64,000 bases of DNA, taken from the NCBI RefSeq assembly GCF_003590945.1, contig NZ_QYUK01000011.1:4186909-4250908 (forward strand), given 5' to 3'. The position numbers and the translations under genes were made by a program. This DNA is from Oleomonas cavernae (GTDB lineage: Bacteria; Pseudomonadota; Alphaproteobacteria; Zavarziniales; Zavarziniaceae). The notes beneath the pieces are model-generated. The model was not told where the DNA came from, did no database searches, and worked only from the letters and a program-made list of their open reading frames with translations. This document shows positions 27,959 to 35,368 of the stretch, piece by piece (positions within the stretch are counted from its first letter, which is position 1; the number at the start of each line of letters is the position of its first letter).

Positions 27959-29110
27959 TCACGCAGCCAAATTCGCCCAGCAATGTGTTCAAGACCAGCC
28001 CGGCCCGCGGCGCGTGGCCACCAGACCGGTCGCCGGCCAAGGGTAGTGAAAGCGCAAGTCCGACCAAGGCGATCGAGGCGGCGCGGCGCCACGATCTGCG
28101 CGAAGGCCGGCCGCCAGCGCGGCTCGATGCGCGACAAGGGCACGCTCGCTCAGGCGCAGCCCATCATCAAGCATTCCGTCGACCCGGGGGCAGCGTCGAG
28201 CGTGGCCAGCTCTCGGTCCCGTCGCCCCGGGTGGTGACGTGGTCGAGCCAGCTCTCGGGCTTGCGCCAGGCGGCGGTGGCGCTCGCCGTGCCGTCGCCTC
28301 GCGCCCAGGCGGCCGTGGGCGCCCGGGAACGATGCCGGCAATAGTCGCCGTAGCGCCAATAGGTCGGTTGTGACGGCTCTCGTTGCCCGCCGGGCGGTGG
28401 TTCGAGACTCGTAAGGCGGGTAGGCCGGACCCCGCTCAGGATCTCCTGCGTCGCCTCCGTAGAGGGCAGCCTGGGCATCCTGTCCAGCGGCGCCCAGTCG
28501 CCCCGGCGCACGGCGGGTGGAAGGCCGTGCCCGCCTCGAATGGTCAATTGAATAGACCGAGAGGTGATCGGGCCCGAAGGCCAGGGCATGTTTCAGTTTC
28601 CGCGCCCAGCCCGCACGACTCGCCCCGGGCCGGGATAGAATCAGGTCGAAGGAGACGCGGGGGAAGGTTGCCCGGGCGATCTCGCACGGCCGGGCCTCGT
28701 CGGCGGAATGTGGCGCCGAGGAAGAGCAGGTCGCCGGGTCGAGCGATTGGACGCCTAGGCTGGCGCGGTTGACGCCGGCGGCGCGAAAGTCGGCCAGGCG
28801 GCCGGCCTCGAAACTGGTCGGGTTGGCTTCCAGGGTGATTTCGATGTCGGGCGCGAAAGGCCCAACGCGGCGCGGCCGCCTCAATCACCGCTGCCCAAAC
28901 GGTTGCGGGCGCCATCAGCGAGGCGTGGCCGCCGCCGAAGAGATCGCGTCAGCACCCCGGCCCGGCGCCATGTAATGCCAGCGGCGCACCTCGGCGGTCA
29001 GCGCGAGCGGCCCAGGTGGCGTGATCGACCTGGGCCCCGCACGTGACTGTTGAAGTCGCAATAGGGGCACTTGGCCTTGCAGAACGGCAGTGGACATAAG
29101 CGCCAGGGTG
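27959..29110 (-). pseudogene. hemW: HemW-like radical SAM haem chaperone, many frameshifts
   Basis: HemW inserts haem into respiratory proteins. Blocks of the family appear in order in different frames. The radical SAM site is read as CKAKCPYCDFNS when the frame at about 29060-29090 is corrected. EITLEANPTSFEAGRLADFR and AGVNRASLGVQSLDP follow, then FDLILSRPG, HLSVYS, a YWRYGDY block, LSERALVAHRAALAAGLRA, and the terminal LNTLLGE. Several frame changes are required. The gene follows rdgB, as in many alphaproteobacteria. Its N-terminus adjoins the repeat at 29122-29237. Confidence 0.75.
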
Positions 29111-29121
29111 CGGGGTCGCCG

Positions 29122-29237
29122 GCCTGCGTGCTTCGAGACGGCCCTTCGGGCTCCTCAGCATGAGGGGATTTGTTATGCCAGCAAGATTCTCCTCATCCTG
29201 AGGAGGGCGCAACGCGCCCGTCTCGAAGGACGCAGGC
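29122..29237. repeat. Palindromic repeat, family R2, copy 2
   Basis: Ends GCCTGCGTGCTTCGAGACGG and CGTCTCGAAGGACGCAGGC form a long inverted repeat; the inner arms CTCAGCATGAGG and CCTCATCCTGAGG match the copy at 6969-7049. It separates rdgB from hemW. Confidence 0.75.
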
Positions 29238-29249
29238 TGTCTCAGCAGG

Positions 29250-29858
29250 TCAGCCATCGCTCAAGGCCGCGACGAGCTGGGAAAAGGCCCGCGCCCGGTG
29301 GCTGATGGCGTGTTTCGCCGCCGGGTCCATCTCGCCGAAGGTGAGCGTCTGGCCATCGGCCAGGAACATGGCGTCATAGCCAAAGCCATTGGCCCCGCGC
29401 GGTGGCCAGACCAGGTGCCCGTGCACCTCGCCCACGAAGGTGACGATCTCGCCGTCCGGCCAGGCGAGCGACAGGGCGCAGGTGAAGTGGGCGCGGCGCT
29501 GATCAGGTGTCACCGCGCCTTTCTCGCCCAGGGCCTTCTCGACCAGGGCCATGGCGTGGGTGAAATCCTTGGCCGGCCCGGCCCAGCGGGCGGAATAGAT
29601 CCCGGGATCGCCATTCAAGGCGGCGACCGACAGGCCGGAATCATCGGCCAGCGCCGGCAGGCCGGCGGCCTGCGCCGCGGCCCGGGCCTTCAGTTCCGCA
29701 TTGGCGGCGAAGGTGGTGCCGGTCTCCTCCGGCTCGGGCAGGCCCAGGGCGCCGGCCGAGACCGGCGCCACCGCAAAGGGGGCCAGCAGGTCGCCGATCT
29801 CGCGCACCTTGCCGGCATTGTGGCTGGCGACGATCAGGCGGCCGGTCAGCTTGCGCAT
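29250..29858 (-). CDS. rdgB: XTP/dITP diphosphatase RdgB
   Basis: Hydrolyses deaminated purine nucleotides (XTP, dITP), keeping them out of DNA and RNA. The 202-residue protein shows the N-terminal [10 protein letters not shown], the metal site [20 protein letters not shown], and GFGYDAMFL followed by [14 protein letters not shown]. All substrate and metal motifs are present. The start lies three bases after the rph stop. Confidence 0.95.
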   Translation of the reverse strand: MRKLTGRLIVASHNAGKVREIGDLLAPFAVAPVSAGALGLPEPEETGTTFAANAELKARAAAQAAGLPALADDSGLSVAALNGDPGIYSARWAGPAKDFTHAMALVEKALGEKGAVTPDQRRAHFTCALSLAWPDGEIVTFVGEVHGHLVWPPRGANGFGYDAMFLADGQTLTFGEMDPAAKHAISHRARAFSQLVAALSDG

Positions 29859-29861
29859 GGC

Positions 29862-30587
29862 TCAGTACAGGCCTAGGGCCTGGCGCTGATAGGTGACCAG
29901 GCGGGTGATGCCGTTCTGGGCCAGCGCAAAGAGGTTGGCGAACTGCTCGGCCGTGAACGGGGCCTCCTCCGCCGTGCCCTGGATCTCGACGATGGCGCCG
30001 GCGCCGGTCAGGACGAAATTGGCGTCCGCATCGGCGCCGCTGTCTTCCGCATAGTCGAGGTCCAGCAGGGCCTCGCCCTTCACCAGGCCGCAGGAGATGG
30101 CGGCGACCTCGGTGCGGATCGGGTTTTCCTTGAGGTCGCCCTTGTTCATCAGCCATTCGACCGCCTGGTACAGCGCCACATAGGCGCCGGTGACGGAGGC
30201 GGTGCGGGTGCCGCCATCGGCCTGGATCACGTCGCAGTCGATCTTGATCACCCGCTCGCCCAACACCTTGAGGTCGATCGCGGCGCGCAGGGCGCGGCCG
30301 ATCAGGCGCTGAATCTCCTGGGTGCGGCCCGATTGCTTGCCCTTGGCCGCCTCGCGGTCGCCCCGGGTGTGGGTGGCGCGGGGCAGCATGCCGTATTCGG
30401 CGGTGACCCAGCCCTTGCCCTGGCCGCGCAGCCACGGCGGCACCCGGTCTTCGACCGACGCCGTGCACAGCACATGGGTATCGCCGAAACGCACCAGGCA
30501 CGAGCCTTCGGCATGCTTGGCATAGCCCGGCTCCAGGCTGACAGGACGCAACTGGTCGGCTTGGCGGGAATTGAAGCGTGTTGACAT
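29862..30587 (-). CDS. rph: Ribonuclease PH
   Basis: A phosphorolytic 3' exoribonuclease that trims tRNA ends. The 241-residue protein has the family start [16 protein letters not shown], the RNA-binding [32 protein letters not shown], and the phosphate site near [23 protein letters not shown] 30587 follows GAGGGA; that ribosome site is part of a dispersed repeat (30591-30667). The longer frame to 30716 is not supported. Confidence 0.96.
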   Translation of the reverse strand: MSTRFNSRQADQLRPVSLEPGYAKHAEGSCLVRFGDTHVLCTASVEDRVPPWLRGQGKGWVTAEYGMLPRATHTRGDREAAKGKQSGRTQEIQRLIGRALRAAIDLKVLGERVIKIDCDVIQADGGTRTASVTGAYVALYQAVEWLMNKGDLKENPIRTEVAAISCGLVKGEALLDLDYAEDSGADADANFVLTGAGAIVEIQGTAEEAPFTAEQFANLFALAQNGITRLVTYQRQALGLY

Positions 30588-30590
30588 AGG

Positions 30591-30667
30591 TCCCTCAGGC
30601 GCCGGGCGCGCGCATCCGCGCGCTTGGCTCGCTCCGCTAAAGCTACGCGGGGCCTCAATGGCCCAGG
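30591..30667 (-). repeat. Dispersed repeat R5, copy 1 (inverted relative to 43361-43437)
   Basis: On the minus strand it reads CCTGGGCCATTGAGGCCCCG, then AGCTTTAGCGGAGCGAGCCA and ends CCTGAGGGA, right before the rph start. The copy at 43361-43437 has the same blocks in the same order on the plus strand. It contains short complementary blocks and supplies the rph ribosome site. Confidence 0.75.
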
Positions 30668-30719
30668 TTGGCTTTGTGTTGAGGGGCCTTTTACCTGCTC
30701 TACCGCGCGCTTGCACCTG

Positions 30720-31688
30720 TCACTTGAGGATACCAGCCTTGGCATAGAAGGCCTTGGCCCCGGGGTGCAGGGGCACGGTCAGGCCGTCCTGCGCGTGTTC
30801 CAGGGTGATCTGGGCGCCTTGCGGGTGGGCGGCCAGGGCTTTCAGGGTGGCCTCGCTGAACAGGGCGGCGGTGATGGTCTCGACCACGTCGTCGGGCGTG
30901 GCGGCGGTGGTCAGCCACAGGGCGCGCACGGCCACGGTGTGGGTCTCGGCCACGCCCGGATAGGCCCCGGCCGGGATGATGGCGGCGGTGAAGAAGGGGT
31001 TATCGGCCATCAGGCCCTTGGCCCCGCTGCCGTTGATCGGCACCAGGGTGATCTCGGCCGGCGTGCCGGCGACCTTCGCGGCCAGGGCCGCGATCGCGCC
31101 GTCCGGCGCCCCGCCGACATAGAAAAAGCCGTCGAGCTGCCCCGCCGCCACCATCTGGGCCGCCAGGTCCGGCTTGAAGTATTCCGCCGTGAAATCCCGC
31201 TCCGACAGGCCGTGCGCGGCCAGGATCAGCCGGACATCGACCAGGGTGCCCGAGCCCGGCTCGTCGATCGCCACGTGATGGCCGGCCAGGTCGGCGAAGC
31301 TGGCGATGCCGCTCGCCTTGCGCACCACCAGGTGCACCGCCTCGGGGTAGAGGGCGGCGATGGCGCGTAAGGACTCGCGCTTGCCCTTGGCCTCGAAGGC
31401 GCCGGTGCCGGTCACCGCCCAATGGGCGACATCGGCCTGGACGAAGGCCGAATCGACGCTGCCTGCGGCCAGGGCCTCGACATTGGCGAAGGAGCCGTTG
31501 GAGGCGACGGCATTGACCACCAGGGTGGGGGTGGAGCTGGCCGTGGCGATGATGGTGCCGACGGGGAAATAGCTGCCCGCGGTGCCCGCCGTGGCGATCT
31601 TGAAATAGCGCGCGTCCTCGCTGTGCGCCGCGCCGGCGGCGCCCATCAGGGCCAGGACCGTGAATACCCCCGCGAATAGACGCCGCAT
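30720..31688 (-). CDS. TAXI-family TRAP transporter solute-binding protein
   Basis: The 322-residue periplasmic protein has a signal peptide (to about residue 22, AHSED) and the TAXI opening FKIATAGTAGSYFPVGT. VQADVAHWAV and a GSGTLVDVRLIL segment follow, all typical of TRAP binding proteins that capture organic acids. No membrane subunit (DctQM fusion) is adjacent, so it is an orphan here. I chose ATG 31688, which begins the signal peptide; the frame start at 31751 adds residues without support. Confidence 0.88.
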   Translation of the reverse strand: MRRLFAGVFTVLALMGAAGAAHSEDARYFKIATAGTAGSYFPVGTIIATASSTPTLVVNAVASNGSFANVEALAAGSVDSAFVQADVAHWAVTGTGAFEAKGKRESLRAIAALYPEAVHLVVRKASGIASFADLAGHHVAIDEPGSGTLVDVRLILAAHGLSERDFTAEYFKPDLAAQMVAAGQLDGFFYVGGAPDGAIAALAAKVAGTPAEITLVPINGSGAKGLMADNPFFTAAIIPAGAYPGVAETHTVAVRALWLTTAATPDDVVETITAALFSEATLKALAAHPQGAQITLEHAQDGLTVPLHPGAKAFYAKAGILK

Positions 31689-31923
31689 GCCCCCGCCCCC
31701 GCCGTTTCCATCGCTGCCATGGATGGTCGCAGGGGCGAGGGGCGCAAGCAACCGTTCTGGTTAGGGCTGCCCTGGTCAGGGGCCTTGCGGATGGCCGCAG
31801 GCGACGGCGCAGGCTGGCGATGGGTCAAACGCCAGCGACGATTTCAAACCAGCAAAAGCGCAATTAATAATTGACTTTCTACGGATTGAAAACGGACTAA
31901 CCGCGCGTGGCCCGTCGCGGCGC

Positions 31924-32154
31924 TCAGTGGGCGCGCCGCGCCTCGGTCAGCTCTTCCAGTTCCTGCCGCAACTGCTCGATCGTGGCCTGGTCTTCCGCGT
32001 GCTGGCGGCGCAGGAAGTCGATCTCGCGATGGGCTGCCTCGGCCGCTGTTTCCTGCTGCGACCGCATCTGCTCCATCGAGCGTGCCTGGGGCGTGATCGC
32101 GCGATAGGTTTCCCGGTCTGCCTTCTGCCGGGAGAGGATTTCCCAGAAGTTCAT
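31924..32154 (-). CDS. Small coiled-coil protein
   Basis: The 76-residue protein starts MNFWEILSRQKADRETYRAI and continues as a charged, glutamate/glutamine-rich helix with heptad pattern (residues 25-72). AGGAG precedes the ATG by six bases, a strong ribosome site. No membrane segment is seen. Function unknown; such short coiled coils may oligomerise or act as phasin-like or regulatory proteins. It sits just outside the AT-rich island. Confidence 0.65.
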   Translation of the reverse strand: MNFWEILSRQKADRETYRAITPQARSMEQMRSQQETAAEAAHREIDFLRRQHAEDQATIEQLRQELEELTEARRAH

Positions 32155-32367
32155 GGGTGGCTCCTTTTTTTGGCGTTGGTGGCTTTGAGGATAACACACG
32201 AGGGCGGGGAAGGGTTCGTGGAGGTCTGTGCTGGGGCCTCTCTACAACTGGGGCGGTGGTTGCCCTTGGGGAAACGGGCGATTGGGCTGGAAAATGGAAA
32301 AACGGATAGGAAGGAGGAAAATGGACGTAAAGCATACTGAAACTAATTCGTTATGAAATATTATTAT

Positions 32368-32976
32368 CTATATATCCGGCTCATTCAAAAACTGTAGTCG
32401 ATCACAAAGAAAATATACTCCCAATAACATCGTAATGACAATTTGCCACAATACAAAAAAGAAAATCTGAGTTATAATAATTTTGATCACCGAGAATTCA
32501 AAAAGAACATACGGTATTATTTTGGCCAAATCCGGCCCAATCAAGCGGACAAAATGAAGAAGTATAAGAAATAACAGCGAAACAAAAGAAAGGTATCCGA
32601 ATAAATAGCAAATAAATTGTCTGTGAGTTAACACAAAGTCCTTCTTTGAGCCAGATTTTGTCATAATAGATAGGGTTGCAGGTTGTCCCTTTATTTTATC
32701 ATCTAAACCCTTCCGCTCGAATGTTGCCACGGCAGCTAGTGCAGCAATAAAAAAGGCTATGATTAGATTAAGGAGGTCAATAATTGCAGGTATGAGTCCC
32801 TTATCTGCGAAAATCCCCATCTTTATCGATAAAAGATATACCAAGGTCGTATTGGCTATCGAAAATAACCCGGGCAAAACAAAATCATACATTGTTTTAG
32901 AGTGAAATATTCCATCGCCTTGCTTTATTGCAAGGTATCTCAAGGGTACACCAAGTTGCTTAAAAGCCCAGAGCAT
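32368..32976 (-). CDS. Four-helix membrane protein of the AT-rich operon (putative effector)
   Basis: The 202-residue protein has four membrane helices at about 31-52, 60-82, 120-143 and 163-191, with a basic cytoplasmic loop (ERKGLDDKIKG, residues 87-97) between helices 2 and 3. Base composition is strongly AT-rich, unlike the surroundings, a sign of transfer. Its ATG follows the stop of the upstream gene directly (TAGATG), so the two are translated together. No enzyme motif is visible. A pore- or depolarisation-type effector like lambda RexB is my inference from size, topology and partner; no family was recognised. Confidence 0.7.
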   Translation of the reverse strand: MLWAFKQLGVPLRYLAIKQGDGIFHSKTMYDFVLPGLFSIANTTLVYLLSIKMGIFADKGLIPAIIDLLNLIIAFFIAALAAVATFERKGLDDKIKGQPATLSIMTKSGSKKDFVLTHRQFICYLFGYLSFVSLLFLILLHFVRLIGPDLAKIIPYVLFEFSVIKIIITQIFFFVLWQIVITMLLGVYFLCDRLQFLNEPDI

Positions 32977-33990
32977 CTACCATCTTTCTTCGCTCTCAAT
33001 TACTGAGATCATTTTCTTTTCTATCTGCAACTGTACTTTTGAGTAGCAGGCCTCAAGCATCAATCCAAACCCTGTTATCCTCTGCGATCTGGAATATAAT
33101 GTTTCCATTGCATCTATTTTATCAACCATAAGCCGCGGTGAGGAGGATTTTTTGCCAGGTAAATCAGTTATTTTAAACTGAATCTCGTTGTAGTTATTGT
33201 TTTTTGCCCACAACATAACGTTACGGATATAATTCGATATTCTGTTTTCATCCACACGCTTAGTTCTGATAGTCAATTTTTCCGATATAGATTTCATTAT
33301 ATCGGGGGCCCCTGGGCCAGTATACTGTGGTTTTTTCTTAATAAGATTAATCTCAGACAATTCGCCTTTCTTGATATCCTCGATTATCTTTTCGCTTGGG
33401 ACCCTATTGATAGATAATCTTATCTTATAGGGACGGAGTTCGACGCGAGTTTTCCCACGAGATCTCAGCACCTTCTCGTAAAGGAAATCGCTGTTTCCTT
33501 GTGTGTATTTGTCCAAAATAGAGTCCAAAAGCTTTTGAACAAGGGTGCTAGACACATTCTGCATTTGCTCAAAACACGCGCGAAATTCCCCCTGGGAATC
33601 CGCGTTGGTAGAAATAACTAAATGCGCAGACCAACCCTGCATCTCGTCATCTTCTGGCTCAACGGATCGAACATCCTCGGATACGGGTTTTATAAAAGCG
33701 GGATTTGCTGCATCCGGATCACCACGATTAATGAGAATAGTCTTAATTCCTTGACGCCCATTAGTCTTTATATCAGCAATGTAAATACAATTTACTTCAG
33801 AAAAATCACCTTGCTCCATTACTATCTTGTGATCATTGTCAAAGTACATTTTTGCCGAGCCATTTTGGTGCGCGAGCTCAATTATTTCAAAAATCTTATG
33901 TATATCCACCTCTGCGGACGCCTCTTTAGGCAGGGGATGGCCCTGCATCCGCCACATAAATATCTGCCGTTCTGTCTTGAGAGCGACCAT
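32977..33990 (-). CDS. Soluble protein of the AT-rich operon (putative RexA-like sensor)
   Basis: The 337-residue soluble protein has an N-terminal alpha/beta region (1-115) containing MYFDNDHKIVMEQGDFSEVN. A central part GWSAHLVISTNADSQGEFRA (119-138) is followed by a helix pair. Beta-rich segments come next (VELRPYKIRLSI near 183; KLTIRTKR near 238), then a C-terminal helical stretch (300-337). The order resembles lambda RexA as I remember it (lifestyle-exclusion sensor), though identity is low. I chose ATG 33990, which has AAGGA six bases upstream; a start at 33996 leaves no ribosome site, and the frame to 34164 enters GC-rich DNA. First gene of the operon. No family call is certain. Confidence 0.7.
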   Translation of the reverse strand: MVALKTERQIFMWRMQGHPLPKEASAEVDIHKIFEIIELAHQNGSAKMYFDNDHKIVMEQGDFSEVNCIYIADIKTNGRQGIKTILINRGDPDAANPAFIKPVSEDVRSVEPEDDEMQGWSAHLVISTNADSQGEFRACFEQMQNVSSTLVQKLLDSILDKYTQGNSDFLYEKVLRSRGKTRVELRPYKIRLSINRVPSEKIIEDIKKGELSEINLIKKKPQYTGPGAPDIMKSISEKLTIRTKRVDENRISNYIRNVMLWAKNNNYNEIQFKITDLPGKKSSSPRLMVDKIDAMETLYSRSQRITGFGLMLEACYSKVQLQIEKKMISVIESEERW

Positions 33991-34131
33991 CAACATTCCT
34001 TCCGCAGCGTGCGACAACTGAGGAGTGTACAACAACCACCGATAGGGATGTCGACCACAATGTGAAGCCCAAGGGCGACCAGCCTCTAGGCACGATGGAG
34101 CGACGCTATATTTTGAACGGCCACGGTACGC

Positions 34132-34147
34132 CCACAACATGTTGTGG
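34132..34147. promoter_or_regulatory. Perfect 16-bp palindrome upstream of the AT-rich operon
   Basis: CCACAACATGTTGTGG is a perfect palindrome 142 bases upstream of the operon start. A dimeric repressor could bind here. The rest of 33991-34238 contains no supported gene. Confidence 0.45.
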
Positions 34148-34238
34148 TGACCTTCTCTCGACACACAAAAAGGCTTGGCGCCGACGCTTTTGCACGGTAA
34201 AAGTTGTGCTGCAGACGTCGTCTGACGACCGAAGCAAA

Positions 34239-34266
34239 AGAGGGGTCAGCAATCGCTAACCCCTCT
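34239..34266 (-). terminator. Minus-strand terminator-like hairpin
   Basis: AGAGGGGTCAGC and GCTAACCCCTCT pair (11 of 12) with loop AATC. On the minus strand it is followed by TTTTGC. It lies upstream of the AT-rich operon and could insulate it or attenuate its transcript. Confidence 0.5.
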
Positions 34267-34273
34267 CATAGGT

Positions 34274-34347
34274 GACCGGGTGGCAGAATGGATATGCGCC
34301 TGGGCGTTGCAAGCTAGGAGACGCTGGTTCGATTCCAGCCCCGGTCT
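34274..34347 (+). tRNA. tRNA-Cys-like gene with a 10-base anticodon loop
   Basis: Acceptor arms GACCGGG and CCCGGTC pair fully. The T arm is GCTGG-TTCGATT-CCAGC (34323-34339). The D arm is GCAG-AATGGATA-TGC, as in alphaproteobacterial tRNA-Cys. The discriminator is T, as in tRNA-Cys. The anticodon stem CCTGG/CTAGG (one G-U) encloses GCGTTGCAAG, ten bases instead of seven, containing TTGCAA with GCA. The length of 74 is three more than a standard tRNA-Cys. The next bases are CAG, not CCA. An alternative seven-base loop would give anticodon TGC but a mismatched stem. It may be a pseudo-tRNA or a specialised tRNA-like RNA; a strong terminator follows. Confidence 0.6.
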
Positions 34348-34353
34348 CAGTCT

Positions 34354-34381
34354 AAGCGGTCCCGAAAGGGGCCGCTTTTTC
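34354..34381 (+). terminator. Rho-independent terminator after the tRNA-like gene
   Basis: AAGCGGTCCC and GGGGCCGCTT form a 10-bp stem (one G-U) with a GAAA loop, followed by TTTTTC. It begins seven bases after the tRNA-like gene. Confidence 0.85.
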
Positions 34382-34434
34382 TTTGTACTCAATCTTGACA
34401 GGAGAATCATCCCTGATTCGACAACGGATATCAA

Positions 34435-34467
34435 GGCGAATATCGTCGAAATTTGACGATATTCGCC
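34435..34467. promoter_or_regulatory. Perfect 13-bp inverted repeat, likely operator of the RHH gene
   Basis: GGCGAATATCGTC and GACGATATTCGCC flank a seven-base centre GAAATTT. The right arm ends 11 bases before the ATG at 34479 and touches its ribosome site, so it may act as a DNA operator, as an RNA hairpin masking the ribosome site, or both. Confidence 0.65.
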
Positions 34468-34478
34468 GGAGCAGAGGA

Positions 34479-34667
34479 ATGCCCTTGGAAACAGAGAGAG
34501 ATGGAGAAATTCGTTTTACCGTGAACCCACAGACAATGGCGTATCTCTGTTGGCTTACCCGGAACACGACATTAGGCAAGGGCCCCAATGACGTTGCTCG
34601 CCAAATTCTGATCCAGCGTCTTACTGAAATGCGCCAAGAAGATTACAGGGATAAACAACGCCCCTAG
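34479..34667 (+). CDS. Small ribbon-helix-helix-like protein
   Basis: The 62-residue protein contains a beta strand plus two helices: GEIRFTVNPQTMAYLCWLTR followed by GPNDVARQILIQRLTEM. The alternation and the ARQILIQRL helix fit an Arc/MetJ-type DNA-binding fold. ATG 34479 is preferred to the TTG at 34383, which lies within the terminator. The inverted repeat immediately upstream is its probable target. No partner toxin follows before the isochorismatase gene, which is on the opposite strand. Confidence 0.6.
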   Translation: MPLETERDGEIRFTVNPQTMAYLCWLTRNTTLGKGPNDVARQILIQRLTEMRQEDYRDKQRP

Positions 34668-34716
34668 GGCGCATGCACGCGGCTGCCTGGAATAGGCGCG
34701 CATTCCTCTAAGAGGC

Positions 34717-35346
34717 TCACGCCGCTGCCGGCAACGCCGCCAGCAGTTCCGTGGTGGTCAGGACCTGGTGGGCGAAGGCGGGGGCGTTGATGTCGTGGGC
34801 GGCGTGCATCGCTTCCGCGCTGAAGGCGGCGGTGGCGTCGCGCACCAGGGTGACGTGATAGCCAAGATCGGCCGCGAAGCGCGCCGTGCTCTCGATGCAG
34901 GTATTGGCGATCAGGCCGATCAGGATGACGTGGCTCACCCGGTGCTGCTTCAGCAGGAAATCGAGGTCGGTATTGGCAAAGCCGTTGCCGCTCCAATGCT
35001 CCTTGACCACGGTGTCGCCCGGCTGGGGCGCGAAATCCGGGTGCCAGTCGCCGCCCCACGAATCCTTGGCGAAGACCTGCAGCTTGGCCGCGCCCAACTG
35101 ATAGGGCGTGGGGTGGTCCCAGCCGTGGAAATCGTCCGGCTCGGCCCGATGGTGGGGCACGATGAAGACCGGGATTTTCGCCGCGCGCACGCCCGCGGTG
35201 ATGGCGCGCAGGTGGGCGTGCAGGTCGACGGCCGTGGCGACTTCCGCCAGCCGCGGCCACAGCTTGCCGCCGTCCGAGAGGAAGTCGTTATAGGGATCGA
35301 CGAAGAGCAGGGCGGTGCGGGCGGCGTCAAAGGCTTGGGCGGTCAT
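34717..35346 (-). CDS. Isochorismatase-family hydrolase
   Basis: This 209-residue cysteine hydrolase has the catalytic triad of the family: Asp in LLFVDPYNDF (near residue 17), Lys in VVKEHWSGNGF, Cys in IANTCIESTARFA. It likely cleaves a small amide (nicotinamidase, N-carbamoylsarcosine amidase and others share the fold); the substrate is not readable. AAGGA precedes the ATG at 35346. It lies 22 bases downstream of the thiolase gene and may be co-transcribed with it. Confidence 0.9.
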   Translation of the reverse strand: MTAQAFDAARTALLFVDPYNDFLSDGGKLWPRLAEVATAVDLHAHLRAITAGVRAAKIPVFIVPHHRAEPDDFHGWDHPTPYQLGAAKLQVFAKDSWGGDWHPDFAPQPGDTVVKEHWSGNGFANTDLDFLLKQHRVSHVILIGLIANTCIESTARFAADLGYHVTLVRDATAAFSAEAMHAAHDINAPAFAHQVLTTTELLAALPAAA

Positions 35347-35368
35347 GGGTTCCATCCTTGCGTGTAAG

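Noticed and set aside
33990-34164. N-terminal extension of the putative sensor gene
   Set aside because: It enters GC-rich DNA, has no ribosome site, and the ATG at 33990 has a well-placed AAGGA.
34062-34259. Small frame on the plus strand beside the tRNA-like gene
   Set aside because: It has no ribosome site, overlaps the palindrome and hairpin, and its translation shows no recognisable pattern.
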